This document shows, in pieces, positions 26,908 through 36,234 of a stretch of DNA of 64,000 bases. Both the position numbers and the translations under genes were made by a program. Position 1 is the stretch's first letter. Each line of letters starts with the position of its first letter. This stretch comes from an uncultured Clostridia bacterium (GTDB lineage Bacteria; Bacillota; Clostridia; TANB77; CAG-508), in contig CAKOUO010000001.1 of assembly GCA_934120645.1 (NCBI GenBank), forward strand, positions 186,001 to 250,000, given 5' to 3'. The notes under the pieces were generated by a model. The model saw nothing but the letters and a program-made list of their open reading frames with translations, was not told where the DNA came from and searched no databases.

Positions 26908-27534
26908 TTATTGTGACATTTCAAAAACCTGTATTTTATGTGTGGCTAAACCTGTTGCCGCTTCTACTGCTTGAATAATATTTGTTTTTATTGTTGGATT
27001 AGAGGCTCCTTTTGCTGTAATTATTGCACCTTCAATCTTAGGTTGAATTTTTTTTTGAACAATTGGTGTCTTATTACCATCTACCTCTTGATATATAACT
27101 TCTTTATCACTATCTGTTTGTTCAATTTTTCTAGTCCCACCTGATTTATCTGTTTCTTCTGTTGTACTAGTTTTTGAGTTTTCATTATACATTGCAACAG
27201 TTTCGCTTGACTCTGAATAATTTATAAAAACTTTTACATTCCCAACCCCCTCAATTTTTTCCAATATTGTTTCTAATTTTCCTTCTAATTGATTATCATC
27301 TTCGCTTATTTGAGTATTATTGCTTTGAGAGCTTTGACTTGCTAGCTGTTTTCCAGCTGAATTTGTAATAGTTTTATTTGAACTTTTTTTACCATTCCAA
27401 ACATAATTTATTATTACTATTGTTATTATTAAAACTATTACGAAAAATACTAGATTCTCAATTTTCCTTTTGTCATTTCCAACATTGTTTTCATCTTTTG
27501 TTTTTATCAATTTTTCTAATTTATTTTTAAACAT
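26908..27534 (-). CDS. spoIIIAG: Stage III sporulation protein SpoIIIAG
   Basis: 208 aa with one membrane span (about residues 29-46) and a C-terminal ring-building domain. The conserved segment LETILEKIEGVGNVKVFINYS and the late KIEGAIITAKGASNPTIKTN are typical of the family. It forms the large ring of the mother-cell to forespore channel. Its start overlaps the end of spoIIIAF by 19 nt, so translation is probably coupled. Confidence 0.9.
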   Translation of the reverse strand: MFKNKLEKLIKTKDENNVGNDKRKIENLVFFVIVLIITIVIINYVWNGKKSSNKTITNSAGKQLASQSSQSNNTQISEDDNQLEGKLETILEKIEGVGNVKVFINYSESSETVAMYNENSKTSTTEETDKSGGTRKIEQTDSDKEVIYQEVDGNKTPIVQKKIQPKIEGAIITAKGASNPTIKTNIIQAVEAATGLATHKIQVFEMSQ

Positions 27535-28151
27535 TTTTCACTCACCCCATATTCATCTATTAAAAATTTTTTAATGTTTTGAATATCTGCATTTGTAACA
27601 TTTGTATCTTCTTTATTTTCGCTTTTCTCATTTGAATTATCTGTGCCTATATTAACATTTTGTATTTTTTGTACTTCTGTAACTATTTTTTCTTCTATGG
27701 TTTCACTATTTTTTGCTTCAGTGCTTTGATCATTTTTCTGTATATTTAAAACAATTTTATTTATTCCACTATCATTTTCTTTTTCAGATATATATGCATC
27801 AACTTTACAACTTTCTACATCATAACCTTTTTCTTCAATTTTTGTAGTTATATCATTTTCCAATTTTTCAATATATATTTGTTTTAATCTTGTATTCATT
27901 GAATCCTGATTTACCTCTTCTGTTGATACTTTTTGTGTTTTCTCTATATAAGAATTAAAGTCTAAATTATCAATGTTAAATTTATTACTGTTTTCTATAA
28001 ATGGTGATATTATACTAAATAAAACATATAACCCCATAACCATCCTTATATATTTTTTTGTTTTATTATTTGGAATTATCATTTCTAATATTGATACTAT
28101 TATTAATGCTAAACTTAAATTTTTTACCCATGAACTTAAAAAACTTACCAA
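27516..28151 (-). CDS. spoIIIAF: Stage III sporulation protein SpoIIIAF
   Basis: 211 aa. Two closely spaced N-terminal spans (about 10-28 and 36-52, with the motif NNKTKKYIRMVMGLYVLFSI between and into the second) are followed by a charged soluble domain with ring-building-motif features. The usual SpoIIIAF length is about 200 aa, so this one is complete. The linker before the last 30 residues is long and acidic. It overlaps the next gene. Confidence 0.9.
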   Translation of the reverse strand: MVSFLSSWVKNLSLALIIVSILEMIIPNNKTKKYIRMVMGLYVLFSIISPFIENSNKFNIDNLDFNSYIEKTQKVSTEEVNQDSMNTRLKQIYIEKLENDITTKIEEKGYDVESCKVDAYISEKENDSGINKIVLNIQKNDQSTEAKNSETIEEKIVTEVQKIQNVNIGTDNSNEKSENKEDTNVTNADIQNIKKFLIDEYGVSEKCLKIN

Positions 28152-28164
28152 TTTTATTTCACCT

Positions 28165-29343
28165 CTACTTATACATCATTCCACTATTAGACATTTTTAC
28201 TAATAAGGTGGTTCCTATTATTACCATAAATGAAATTGAAACTAATATTGCAAGTAAAATTTTAAAAATATCGCTAATTTCATCAAGTAAATTTACTATT
28301 TTCTTATCTGCAATAACTTCACTTATACTTGCCACCAGTTTATATGATATTGTTAAAACTGATAATTTTAAAATTGGTAATATACATATTCCAATGATAA
28401 TTATTACTCCTAAAAATCCAACCGCATTTTTTAATATAACTCCACATCCTAAAACACTATCTACAACATCTCCTAAGATTTTTCCAACTACTGGTACAGC
28501 TGTACTTACAATTGTCTTTGCTGTTTTTGCTGTTATTCCATCAACACTACTAGATAATGTTCCTTCTAATGAAACAATTCCTACAAATATTGTTAATATA
28601 ATTCCTAAAAACCATGTTGTACTTGATTTTAAAAATTTTGAGATTTTTTCAATTTGAACTTTGTCTGATATTTTAGATATTATACTTATTGATGCTATTA
28701 TTAATATAATAGGTATTAGTATGTCTTGTATTATATTTCCTATAAAATTTACCATAAATAATATTATTGGCTCTAATATACTACTTGTAGCAATACTTCC
28801 CGTATATAATATTAACGAAATTAGAACAGGAATTAATGTATTCATAAATCCAATTAAATTTATAGATGTTTCTTTTACTAAATTTATAATGTCTGAAAAA
28901 TTACTCATTATAATTGTAACTATTGCTATATATTGAACATAATAAATTAATTTTGATATATTATCATTTTCTAAGCTTTCACTTATAGATTTTAGTATGC
29001 TATGTATTATTATAATTGCTAAAATACTAATAAGTGATTTTATACCTGTTTGTACTTCTGTTCCTAATAAACTAAGTATTTTTTTATAAATTGAAGAATT
29101 ATCAACTTTGCCAGCTATTGCTGAATTCAAAATTTCTTTTATATCTATGTCATTAAAAAATTCTCCAGAATACTTTTCTGAGTTTTTTAAAAATGAATTT
29201 ATTCCAAAAGTTTCTTCTTGACTTTCTATTGTATTGCTGTCTATGTAATTACTATTTGTAGTTTCTGCATATGAAATTTTAAAATCTAAACTTACTATAA
29301 ATATCATTAGTATTATAATAAATATTTTTTTTTGTTTATTCAC
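28165..29343 (-). CDS. spoIIIAE: Stage III sporulation protein SpoIIIAE
   Basis: 392 aa. An N-terminal signal or anchor segment is followed by a soluble part with FFNDIDIKEILNSAIAGK and then about seven spans. Characteristic stretches are FMNTLIPVLISLILYTG, GTLSSSVDGITAKTAKTIVS and AVPVVGKILGDVVDSVLG. It is the large membrane component of the SpoIIIA channel complex. Length and motif order agree with family members of about 390-400 aa. Confidence 0.93.
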   Translation of the reverse strand: MNKQKKIFIIILMIFIVSLDFKISYAETTNSNYIDSNTIESQEETFGINSFLKNSEKYSGEFFNDIDIKEILNSAIAGKVDNSSIYKKILSLLGTEVQTGIKSLISILAIIIIHSILKSISESLENDNISKLIYYVQYIAIVTIIMSNFSDIINLVKETSINLIGFMNTLIPVLISLILYTGSIATSSILEPIILFMVNFIGNIIQDILIPIILIIASISIISKISDKVQIEKISKFLKSSTTWFLGIILTIFVGIVSLEGTLSSSVDGITAKTAKTIVSTAVPVVGKILGDVVDSVLGCGVILKNAVGFLGVIIIIGICILPILKLSVLTISYKLVASISEVIADKKIVNLLDEISDIFKILLAILVSISFMVIIGTTLLVKMSNSGMMYK

Positions 29344-29358
29344 ATTTGCCTTGCCTCC

Positions 29359-29745
29359 TTATGGTAATATTTTTAAGATAATTTCTAATAAATTTGATAT
29401 TATTGGTATTGACATTGATATTATTATTATTTTACTCCCTAATTCTATTTTGCTTGCAATAGCTGCTTCTCCAGAATCTTTGCAAATACTAACAGCAAAT
29501 TCAGAAAGAAAAGCAATTCCTGTTATTTTTATTAATATTGCTATAAATTGTGTATTAATGGCAAATTTATCTTGAACTGATTGAATTAAATTTATAATTC
29601 CAGTTAACTTGTCCATTACTAAAAATAAAATTAAAATTCCTGTTAACAAGCTAACAAATACTGCATATTCTGGTCTATATTGTTTTAGTAAAATAATGAT
29701 TATTAAAGCAATTAATGCAATTCCAATTATTTTAATAATTTCCAT
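29359..29745 (-). CDS. spoIIIAD: Stage III sporulation protein SpoIIIAD
   Basis: 128-aa protein of four hydrophobic segments, with FLSEFAVSICKDSGEAAIAS in the third region, which is a hallmark of SpoIIIAD. It is a membrane part of the sporulation channel. It follows spoIIIAC at 15 bp spacing, as in other Firmicutes. Confidence 0.93.
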   Translation of the reverse strand: MEIIKIIGIALIALIIIILLKQYRPEYAVFVSLLTGILILFLVMDKLTGIINLIQSVQDKFAINTQFIAILIKITGIAFLSEFAVSICKDSGEAAIASKIELGSKIIIISMSIPIISNLLEIILKILP

Positions 29746-29760
29746 TACAAAATCGCTCCT

Positions 29761-29955
29761 TTATAGATTGAATAATGTTCTAACTGTATCAAATAACCCA
29801 CTTATTTCTTTTATTACCATAGTTAAAACTATTACTAATCCTGCAAGAGTTGTCATCATAGCTTGATCTTCTCTTCCTGCTCTAACTAAAACTTGATACA
29901 AAACAGCAACTAATATTCCTATTGCAGCTATTTTAAATAATAAATCTATACTCAT
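29761..29955 (-). CDS. spoIIIAC: Stage III sporulation protein SpoIIIAC
   Basis: 64 aa, two membrane spans separated by a short polar loop (VRAGREDQA), starting MSIDLLFKIAAIGILVAVL. This is the normal size and pattern of SpoIIIAC, the smallest channel subunit. It lies between spoIIIAB and spoIIIAD. Confidence 0.93.
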   Translation of the reverse strand: MSIDLLFKIAAIGILVAVLYQVLVRAGREDQAMMTTLAGLVIVLTMVIKEISGLFDTVRTLFNL

Positions 29956-29986
29956 AAAATCAATCCCCTTTTAAAATAGTTTTTTA

Positions 29987-30496
29987 TTACACTAGAAGAA
30001 TTACAATTGCAAGTCCTATTGTTGTTCCTAATTTTGTATATAATTTTTCGTTTTTGTTTTTTTCTGTTTCTGCTTCTTTTATCTGTTTTTCTAAAAAACT
30101 TTCTGTAACTTCTATTTGGCTTATTTGCCCTTCAGTGTCTGTTGTTCCTAATAATCTTGATAATGTTTTTATTGTTTGCTTGTCCTCACTATTTAAATTT
30201 GTTTCTGCTTTTTCTATTGCATCTTCCCATGCTTGACTTGCAGTTTTTGTTTTCATTTCTATTTTGGCTTTTATAAATATATTTGATATATTTTTACTTG
30301 TATTTTTAGCTATTTCATCAAATATTTCAGGTATAGGTTCATATGTAAATTTTATTTTTGTTTTAAATATGTTTAATGCATTTTTTATTTCTTCTAGTTC
30401 TTCTAATCTATATTTATATTTTTGTGATATGTATTTTCCAATTAATGCTGATGCTATAAACACCAAAAAAAGCATACAATATTTAATAAACTGCAT
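29987..30496 (-). CDS. spoIIIAB: Stage III sporulation protein SpoIIIAB
   Basis: 169 aa. An N-terminal span (about 5-20), a long helical middle with ELEEIKNALNIFKTKIKFTYEPIPEI, and a C-terminal span (about 153-169) match SpoIIIAB, whose helical middle resembles a type IV pilus F-like protein. It is the first gene of the operon here. The usual ATPase gene spoIIIAA is not upstream. A possible sigma-E -10 element (CATATAAT on the minus strand, 30526-30533) precedes it, but I could not find a convincing -35. Ribosome site AAGGAG lies before the ATG. Confidence 0.9.
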   Translation of the reverse strand: MQFIKYCMLFLVFIASALIGKYISQKYKYRLEELEEIKNALNIFKTKIKFTYEPIPEIFDEIAKNTSKNISNIFIKAKIEMKTKTASQAWEDAIEKAETNLNSEDKQTIKTLSRLLGTTDTEGQISQIEVTESFLEKQIKEAETEKNKNEKLYTKLGTTIGLAIVILLV

Positions 30497-30568
30497 TTTT
30501 ATTCTCCTTGCATTTTATTTTTAATATTATATGCTTCTTATTCAATTTTAGAACTATATTATTTTAAT

Positions 30569-31891
30569 TTATTGTAGCCAACTAAATGAATTAGCAATTT
30601 CATTTCCTTCTTGCTCTATTTCTTGCTTGTCTTGTAAACTATAACTATATACAGTTATACATGCTAATTTTCCATCTTTAAAAATGTAATAATAATATGC
30701 TACTTCTTCTGGTTTACTATGATATTCCATTTCTACTTTTGCCATATCATAATTATTTGAAGTTTTTTCTATATCTATATTTAAAATATCTGGCTTATCT
30801 TCTGTTTTTTCAAATGTTGTTTCTAAATTTGATTTTATATCCTCAATTGTTTTTATTGATTCTGTATCTACTGTATCATAATATAATGATATAATAGCAG
30901 GATATGTTGAATAATCCTGTGTAGAATTTGATACTGTTACATTATTTGTAGTTGAATTTGATACTGGAAAAGTACTGATATATTTATAAAAGTTCCATTC
31001 TGATGTATAATTTGATTTTATATTTGTCCAATCTTCTCCAATTTTAAAACTTATATTTGAATCTTGATAAGTTGCTTTTGAGTTTTTCTTAATAGTATCA
31101 GAAATAGTACCTATTCCTATAAGAATTATTGCAATTATAATTAATATAATACTAATTATTCCTAGAACTGATATTTTTCTTACTTTAGTTTTTTTATTTT
31201 CATCATCTTCTGAATAGTAATATTTTCCCTTATATTTTTTTATAATTCCTAATTGTTTTAAATATTGAAATTTTTGTTTAGCTTTAGAATCCTCTATTTC
31301 TGCTAGTACTTCTTCTTTTATCATAGCTTTTTCTTTGTTTACAGCTTCATATTTTACAAAAATTGGTTTTACTAATTCTATAGCTTCTTTTTTTATCTTA
31401 TTGGTTTGTTCATTATTATTTAAATCTAGCTTTATATCTTGTCCGTCATTATTTTCTAATTGTTTTTTTATATTTGTTGTTATAATACTTGCTCCTAATA
31501 TTGTAAATACAATTGCAACAATAAAATCTTTAATTATTGCCGTAAAAAATTCTTTATTCGAATACATTTTTTCTATGTTTACTAGGCTTGGATTTAATCC
31601 TTGCTTTTGTATTAATAATGCAGGTATTACAACTAATGTTACAATTGCTACTATTATAATTGCTACTACCATAATAATTGTTGTTAATTTTTTGTCCATT
31701 TTTCCTTTTGCTATTTTATATCCATAAAATTCTCCTGCTGCTATTAACGCTGCTAGTATAGAAAACATCATATTCCCATATACATATGTTAATATCCATG
31801 GAATACTTGCTATTGCTCCACCTATTATTGCCCCTATTATTCCTGCAAGATAACTTCCTTTTTGTGTTTTTACTACATCTTCTTTTTCCAT
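30569..31891 (-). CDS. Polytopic membrane protein with PsbP/DUF1795-like C-terminal domain
   Basis: 440 aa. The first 145 residues carry about four spans. Next come a helical segment with a possible winged-helix-like end (FQYLKQLGIIKKYKGKYYYS), a fifth span (about 242-262), and an extracytoplasmic C-terminal domain of about 165 aa. That last domain (ISFKIGEDWTNIKSN, KVEMEYHSKPEEVAYYYYIF) resembles PsbP-like or DUF1795-type folds. It sits 72 bp upstream of spoIIIAB in the place where spoIIIAA is expected, but nothing in it resembles an ATPase. The function is unknown. Confidence 0.6.
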   Translation of the reverse strand: MEKEDVVKTQKGSYLAGIIGAIIGGAIASIPWILTYVYGNMMFSILAALIAAGEFYGYKIAKGKMDKKLTTIIMVVAIIIVAIVTLVVIPALLIQKQGLNPSLVNIEKMYSNKEFFTAIIKDFIVAIVFTILGASIITTNIKKQLENNDGQDIKLDLNNNEQTNKIKKEAIELVKPIFVKYEAVNKEKAMIKEEVLAEIEDSKAKQKFQYLKQLGIIKKYKGKYYYSEDDENKKTKVRKISVLGIISIILIIIAIILIGIGTISDTIKKNSKATYQDSNISFKIGEDWTNIKSNYTSEWNFYKYISTFPVSNSTTNNVTVSNSTQDYSTYPAIISLYYDTVDTESIKTIEDIKSNLETTFEKTEDKPDILNIDIEKTSNNYDMAKVEMEYHSKPEEVAYYYYIFKDGKLACITVYSYSLQDKQEIEQEGNEIANSFSWLQ

Positions 31892-31992
31892 ATTTTCACC
31901 CTCTTTTATTTTTATACTGTTAATATATCATATATATTTTTTTATTGCAATCACTTTTTTATTTTAAGTTCATATGTTCTACAAACACTTTT

Positions 31993-32021
31993 TTGACTTT
32001 TTTGTTTTAATATGGTATAAT
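31993..32021 (+). promoter_or_regulatory. Promoter of the first array gene
   Basis: TTGACT and TATAAT with exactly 17 nt spacing. This is a near-consensus vegetative promoter on the strand of the small-gene array, immediately upstream of the first gene. Confidence 0.75.
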
Positions 32022-32071
32022 ATAAGTATATAACAAATAGTTTAAAACTAATTACAAAGGAGAGATACAGT

Positions 32072-32338
32072 ATGCAAAATGTACGGTATGCAAAAGTAAC
32101 ATCAAATGAAAGTAACTTTATAGTAACATTGTTTGGCAGGCAGCACAAAGAAGTAATTGTCCCGTTTTCAGATATTGAAAACAAATTCAGAAAAGAAAAA
32201 GGTCCGGATTTAAAAATGTTATTCTTAAATATTGTAAAGAGTAAATTTCCTGATCTAAGCAGCCTCTATCTTGATACCTCTGCCGCAGACAATAAAATGC
32301 AGCAACTTGCTGAAAGAACCGGTATTGAGTATATCTAA
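32072..32338 (+). CDS. Small orphan protein, array member 1 (88 aa)
   Basis: Unknown protein with its own promoter, ribosome site AAGGAGAG and terminator. It has no signal peptide or membrane segment. The N-terminal part (RYAKVTSNESNFIVTLF) and the end (NKMQQLAERTGIEYI) align by eye with the same regions of the two following array proteins (YYKVSVEDDCFVLT and KVDQLALKSAIEF). All three therefore look paralogous, with this one shortest and most diverged. Codon choice looks less AT-rich than the neighbours. The function is unknown. Confidence 0.7.
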   Translation: MQNVRYAKVTSNESNFIVTLFGRQHKEVIVPFSDIENKFRKEKGPDLKMLFLNIVKSKFPDLSSLYLDTSAADNKMQQLAERTGIEYI

Positions 32339-32342
32339 TCTT

Positions 32343-32374
32343 AAAGCCCCACATCTAATTTGATGTGAGGCTTT
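32343..32374 (+). terminator. Terminator of array gene 1
   Basis: The stem AAAGCCCCACATC/GATGTGAGGCTTT has one mismatch, a TAATTT loop and a T-rich tail. Confidence 0.85.
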
Positions 32375-32406
32375 CTCTTTATCTAATCATAGCATTGTGT
32401 GTTATG

Positions 32407-32435
32407 TTGACTTTGCTTGTAAAAAGATGTATAAT
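32407..32435 (+). promoter_or_regulatory. Promoter of the second array gene
   Basis: TTGACT-17-TATAAT, the same hexamers and spacing as before array genes 1 and 3. Confidence 0.75.
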
Positions 32436-32485
32436 GTATGTAGTGTTACTAATAAATTTAGCATTAGAAAAAGGAGATTAAAAAC

Positions 32486-32824
32486 ATGGCTAAAAACAAT
32501 TTACGGTATATTTCATTATGTAGTAACAGCAGCATTAGTTGTCGGAAAGTATCTTACTACAAAGTAAGTGTTGAAGATGATTGTTTTGTTTTGACACCAG
32601 CTGACAAAAAAGGAAAACCTGTTAAGGATTCTTCACCTTTAGAAGTCAAATATGCTGATTTCTTATATCCTCAGCTGAATTCTAGTGAAGCTGTCTTGGA
32701 GGAAATCAAAAATCATCTTCCTTCAGTAGATGACAAACAAACTGTAACTACCCTGGTTGCTCATGCCGATTTTATTGCCAAAGTTGATCAGCTGGCTTTA
32801 AAAAGCGCAATTGAATTTGCTTGA
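32486..32824 (+). CDS. Small orphan protein, array member 2 (112 aa)
   Basis: Unknown soluble protein without signal or membrane segments. Full-length similarity to the next gene is visible by eye: YYKVSVEDDCFVLT against YYKVAVENDSFVLT, a shared D.KGK, F.YP, LP and a KVD segment near the end. The ATG follows AAGGAG. It is a single-gene unit with its own promoter and a terminator almost identical to that of array gene 3. Such repeated promoter-gene-terminator modules point to tandem duplication. The function is unknown. Confidence 0.75.
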   Translation: MAKNNLRYISLCSNSSISCRKVSYYKVSVEDDCFVLTPADKKGKPVKDSSPLEVKYADFLYPQLNSSEAVLEEIKNHLPSVDDKQTVTTLVAHADFIAKVDQLALKSAIEFA

Positions 32825-32852
32825 TTGATCTGCAACCACTAAAAAATCTTCT

Positions 32853-32883
32853 ACCCTATCACATATACTTTATGTGATAGGGT
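32853..32883 (+). terminator. Terminator of array gene 2
   Basis: A perfect 12-bp stem, ACCCTATCACAT/ATGTGATAGGGT, around a 7-nt loop with a T-rich tail. Stem and loop are identical to the terminator at 33359-33389. Confidence 0.92.
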
Positions 32884-32898
32884 CTTTTCTTTGTTAGA

Positions 32899-32927
32899 TT
32901 GACTTTAATTTAAAAAAGATATATAAT
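32899..32927 (+). promoter_or_regulatory. Promoter of the third array gene
   Basis: TTGACT-17-TATAAT, again with the same hexamers and spacing. Confidence 0.75.
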
Positions 32928-32971
32928 ATATATAAGTATTACTGTTAATCTAGCATAAAAGGAGATTAAAG

Positions 32972-33340
32972 ATGAATAATAAAATGTTTTATGTTTCATT
33001 AAGTAGTTACAGTATAATTGATAATCTCAAAAAACTAGATAAGCGGGGGACGTATTACAAAGTAGCTGTTGAAAATGATTCTTTTGTTTTAACACGTAGT
33101 GACATAAAAGGAAAAATACAAAAAAATGCCTTTTCATCTAAGACTAGTTTTGATAATTTTTTCTATCCTATGTGTTGCTCTAATAGAGTTGCTTTTCTTG
33201 AGCTGGAAAAATGTCTTCCATTATCATCGATGAGGAAAAGGAAACGCTGCAAATCTGGATTTTATTTGATTTTTTCTTCTGATTCAATGGAAAAAGTCGA
33301 TAAAATATTAATGAAAAACATAGTTACATTTGATTTGTAG
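32972..33340 (+). CDS. Small orphan protein, array member 3 (122 aa)
   Basis: Paralogue of the preceding gene. It has YYKVAVENDSFVLTRSDIKG in the middle, and it adds a basic insert (RKRKRCK) not seen in array member 2. The sequence is more diverged than the shared control regions suggest. It has no signal peptide or membrane span, and the ATG follows AAGGAG. The terminator next to it is an exact copy of the array gene 2 terminator. The gene ends just before uvrB on the opposite strand. The function is unknown. Confidence 0.75.
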   Translation: MNNKMFYVSLSSYSIIDNLKKLDKRGTYYKVAVENDSFVLTRSDIKGKIQKNAFSSKTSFDNFFYPMCCSNRVAFLELEKCLPLSSMRKRKRCKSGFYLIFSSDSMEKVDKILMKNIVTFDL

Positions 33341-33358
33341 CACCTCTAAAAATCTTCT

Positions 33359-33389
33359 ACCCTATCACATATACTTTATGTGATAGGGT
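33359..33389 (+). terminator. Terminator of array gene 3, copy of the gene 2 terminator
   Basis: The same 31-nt hairpin as at 32853-32883. It lies between converging genes and probably stops transcription in the uvrB direction too. Confidence 0.9.
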
Positions 33390-33396
33390 TTCTTTT

Positions 33397-35352
33397 TTAT
33401 AATAATTTTTCAAGTTCTCTTATTTTATCCCTAATTTCAGCTGCTTTTTCAAATTCCATTTCAGCTGCATATTTTAACATTTCATCTGTTAATTTATTAA
33501 TTGTATCTTTAAGATCTTCTTGTTTTTCCATTTTGAATTCAACACCAATATCTTCTTGTTTAATAGCACTTATTGCATCTCTTACAGATTTATTTATTGT
33601 TTTTGGTATAATTCCATGTTCTTTATTATATTGTTCCTGTATTTTTCTTCTTCTATTTGTTTCTGTAATTGCCTTTTCCATGGAATCTGTTAATTCGTCT
33701 GCATACATAATAACAGTTCCATCTGTATTTCTTGCAGCTCTTCCTATTGTTTGTATTAAAGAACGCTCTGAACGTAAAAATCCTTCTTTGTCTGCATCTA
33801 ATATAGCAACTAATGAAACTTCTGGTATATCTAATCCTTCTCTTAAAAGGTTTATACCAACTAAAACATCAAATTCTCCCAAACGTAAATTACGTATTAT
33901 TTCCATTCTTTCTAATGCCTTTATATCTGAATGCATGTAATTTACTTTTATATCTAAACTCTGCAAATATGCAGTTAAATCTTCTGCCATTTTTTTTGTT
34001 AATGTTGTTACTAGAACTCTTTCATGTTTTTCTATTCTTATACGTATTTGTTCAATCAAATCATCAATTTGGTTCGTAACTGGTTTTACTTCTATTTTTG
34101 GGTCTAATAGTCCAGTTGGTCTTATAATTTGTTCAACTACATTATTTTTACTATGTTCTTTTTCATAATCTGCAGGTGTTGCACTTACAAATACAACTTG
34201 ATTTATTCTTTTTTCAAATTCCTCAAATGTTAATGGCCTATTATCAAATGCTGATGGTAATCTAAATCCATAATTTACTAATGATTCTTTTCTTGCTCTA
34301 TCTCCATTATACATTGCTCTTACTTGTGGAATTGTTGCATGTGATTCATCAATTAAAAGTAAAAAGTCTTTTGGAAAATAGTCAAATAATGTATATGGTG
34401 GACTTCCTGCTGGTCTTTGACTTAGGTGTCTTGAATAGTTTTCTATTCCTTGGCAGAAGCCTGTTTCTTTCATCATTTCTATATCAAAATTTGTTCTCTC
34501 TTCAATTCTTTGTGCTTCTATTAACTTATTGTTATCTTTAAAATATTTTATTCTTTCTTGTAGTTCTTCTTCTATTGTTCCAATTGCTCTATCTAATTTA
34601 TCTTTGCTTGTAACATATTGTGATGCTGGTGGTATTAAAATATGTTTTCTTTCTCCAATCGCCTTTCCTGTTAATGGGTTTATTTCTGTTATTTTTTCTA
34701 TTTCATCTCCCCAAAATTCCACTCTAACAGCGCTTTCACTTTGTGATGATGGATATATTTCTACAATATCGCCTTTTGCTCTAAATGTTCCTCTCTTAAA
34801 ATCTACTTCATTTCTTGTATATTGCATATTTACTAATTTTCTTAATACTTCATCTCTTGACTTATTCATTCCTGGCCTTAAAGATAACATCATTTCTTGA
34901 TAATCTACTGGGTCACCTAGACCATAAATACATGATACTGATGCTACTATTATAACATCTCTTGTTTCAAATAATGATAATGTTGCAGAATGGCGTAATT
35001 TATCTATCTCATCATTTATTGAAGCATCTTTTTCTATATAAGTATCTGAACTTGGAATATAACTTTCTGGCTGATAATAATCGTAATATGACACAAAATA
35101 TTCAACATTGTTTTCCGGAAAAAATTCCTTAAATTCTGAATATAGTTGTCCCGCTAAGGTTTTGTTATGTGCTAATACTAATGTTGGTCTTTGCACTTTT
35201 TGTATTATATTTGCCATTGTAAATGTTTTTCCAGAACCTGTAACACCTAAAAGTGTTTGATATTTTTTGCCTTCTTCTATTCCTTTTGATAAATATTCTA
35301 TTGCTTGTGGTTGGTCACCTGTTGGCTTATATTCTGAATGTAATTTAAACAT
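33397..35352 (-). CDS. uvrB: Excinuclease ABC subunit B
   Basis: 651-aa UvrB, the damage-verification helicase of nucleotide excision repair, loaded by UvrA and partnered with UvrC. Walker A GVTGSGKT is at 36-43, followed by the beta-hairpin region [11 protein letters not shown], the Walker B/DEAD-type [21 protein letters not shown], and a C-terminal UVR motif ([17 protein letters not shown]). Normal full length. uvrA is not in the window. The ribosome site is GGAGGCGG before the ATG. Confidence 0.97.
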   Translation of the reverse strand: MFKLHSEYKPTGDQPQAIEYLSKGIEEGKKYQTLLGVTGSGKTFTMANIIQKVQRPTLVLAHNKTLAGQLYSEFKEFFPENNVEYFVSYYDYYQPESYIPSSDTYIEKDASINDEIDKLRHSATLSLFETRDVIIVASVSCIYGLGDPVDYQEMMLSLRPGMNKSRDEVLRKLVNMQYTRNEVDFKRGTFRAKGDIVEIYPSSQSESAVRVEFWGDEIEKITEINPLTGKAIGERKHILIPPASQYVTSKDKLDRAIGTIEEELQERIKYFKDNNKLIEAQRIEERTNFDIEMMKETGFCQGIENYSRHLSQRPAGSPPYTLFDYFPKDFLLLIDESHATIPQVRAMYNGDRARKESLVNYGFRLPSAFDNRPLTFEEFEKRINQVVFVSATPADYEKEHSKNNVVEQIIRPTGLLDPKIEVKPVTNQIDDLIEQIRIRIEKHERVLVTTLTKKMAEDLTAYLQSLDIKVNYMHSDIKALERMEIIRNLRLGEFDVLVGINLLREGLDIPEVSLVAILDADKEGFLRSERSLIQTIGRAARNTDGTVIMYADELTDSMEKAITETNRRRKIQEQYNKEHGIIPKTINKSVRDAISAIKQEDIGVEFKMEKQEDLKDTINKLTDEMLKYAAEMEFEKAAEIRDKIRELEKLL

Positions 35353-35371
35353 ATATTTTTGCCGCCTCCAT

Positions 35372-36124
35372 TTATTTTATAATATCTTTTACTACTTCAC
35401 CAGCAATAATTAAACCTACAACTGATGGTACAAATGATATACTACCAGGAATTTGATTTCTAATTGTGCATTTTCTTTTTGTTCCTGGTGGACAAATACA
35501 GTTTGTTTTACAACTATTTTGAATATTGTCATATGGTTTTATTGGATCTTCTTTAGAATAAACAACTTTTAATTTTTTTATTCCTCTAGCTTTTAATTCT
35601 TTTCTCATAACTTTTGCAAGTGGACATACACTTGTTTTATATATATCTGTTACTTCAAATTTTGTAGGGTCTAGCTTATTTCCACTTCCCATTGCTGATA
35701 TAATTGGTATATTTAATTTATTAGCTTGCATAACTAATTCAATTTTTGCTGTAACTGTATCTACTGCATCTATTATATAATCAACACTTTCATCTATTAT
35801 ACTTTTTTCAGAATTTGGCATATAAAATTCTTTAAATGTTTCAACAGTTGCTTCTGGATTTATTTCTAAAATTCTTTCTTTCATTACATCAACTTTATAT
35901 TTTCCTATTGTTTTTCTAGTTGCTTCAATTTGTCTATTTAAATTTGTTAGGCAAACTTTATCATCATCTACTAAAATAAAGTTTTCTATTCCTGCTCTTA
36001 CTAGTCCTTCTGCAACAAAAGATCCTACTCCTCCTATACCAAATATTGCAACTTTTGATTTATTTAATTTTTCTATTCCTTCTTTTCCTATTAATAATTC
36101 TGTTCTTGAAAATTGATTTAACAT
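35372..36124 (-). CDS. tcdA: tRNA threonylcarbamoyladenosine dehydratase
   Basis: 250-aa E1-like/ThiF-fold enzyme that cyclises t6A in tRNA to ct6A using ATP. The nucleotide loop [27 protein letters not shown], and [15 protein letters not shown] are typical of the TcdA/YgdL family. Near the end CPPGTKRKC and [16 protein letters not shown] complete the pattern. It lies 19 bp upstream of uvrB on the same strand and may share a transcript. The ATG follows GAGGAGC. Confidence 0.9.
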   Translation of the reverse strand: MLNQFSRTELLIGKEGIEKLNKSKVAIFGIGGVGSFVAEGLVRAGIENFILVDDDKVCLTNLNRQIEATRKTIGKYKVDVMKERILEINPEATVETFKEFYMPNSEKSIIDESVDYIIDAVDTVTAKIELVMQANKLNIPIISAMGSGNKLDPTKFEVTDIYKTSVCPLAKVMRKELKARGIKKLKVVYSKEDPIKPYDNIQNSCKTNCICPPGTKRKCTIRNQIPGSISFVPSVVGLIIAGEVVKDIIK

Positions 36125-36157
36125 TATTTTGCTCCTCTTTTTTGATAAAAATTAATA

Positions 36158-36205
36158 GCACAAAATGTGCATATTAGAATAATTCATTTATATCACATTT
36201 TGCGC
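36158..36205 (-). terminator. Possible terminator downstream of the M60-type gene
   Basis: GCACAAAATGTG and CACATTTTGCGC pair imperfectly across a 24-nt loop. The T-rich tract is weaker than at other sites, so this is uncertain. Confidence 0.45.
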
Positions 36206-36234
36206 TTATTGTAAACATTGTTACTTTTTTAATA

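Noticed and set aside
33380..33940. Plus-strand frame antisense to uvrB
   Set aside because: uvrB is a certain gene; the antisense frame is a by-product of its codon bias and overlaps a terminator.
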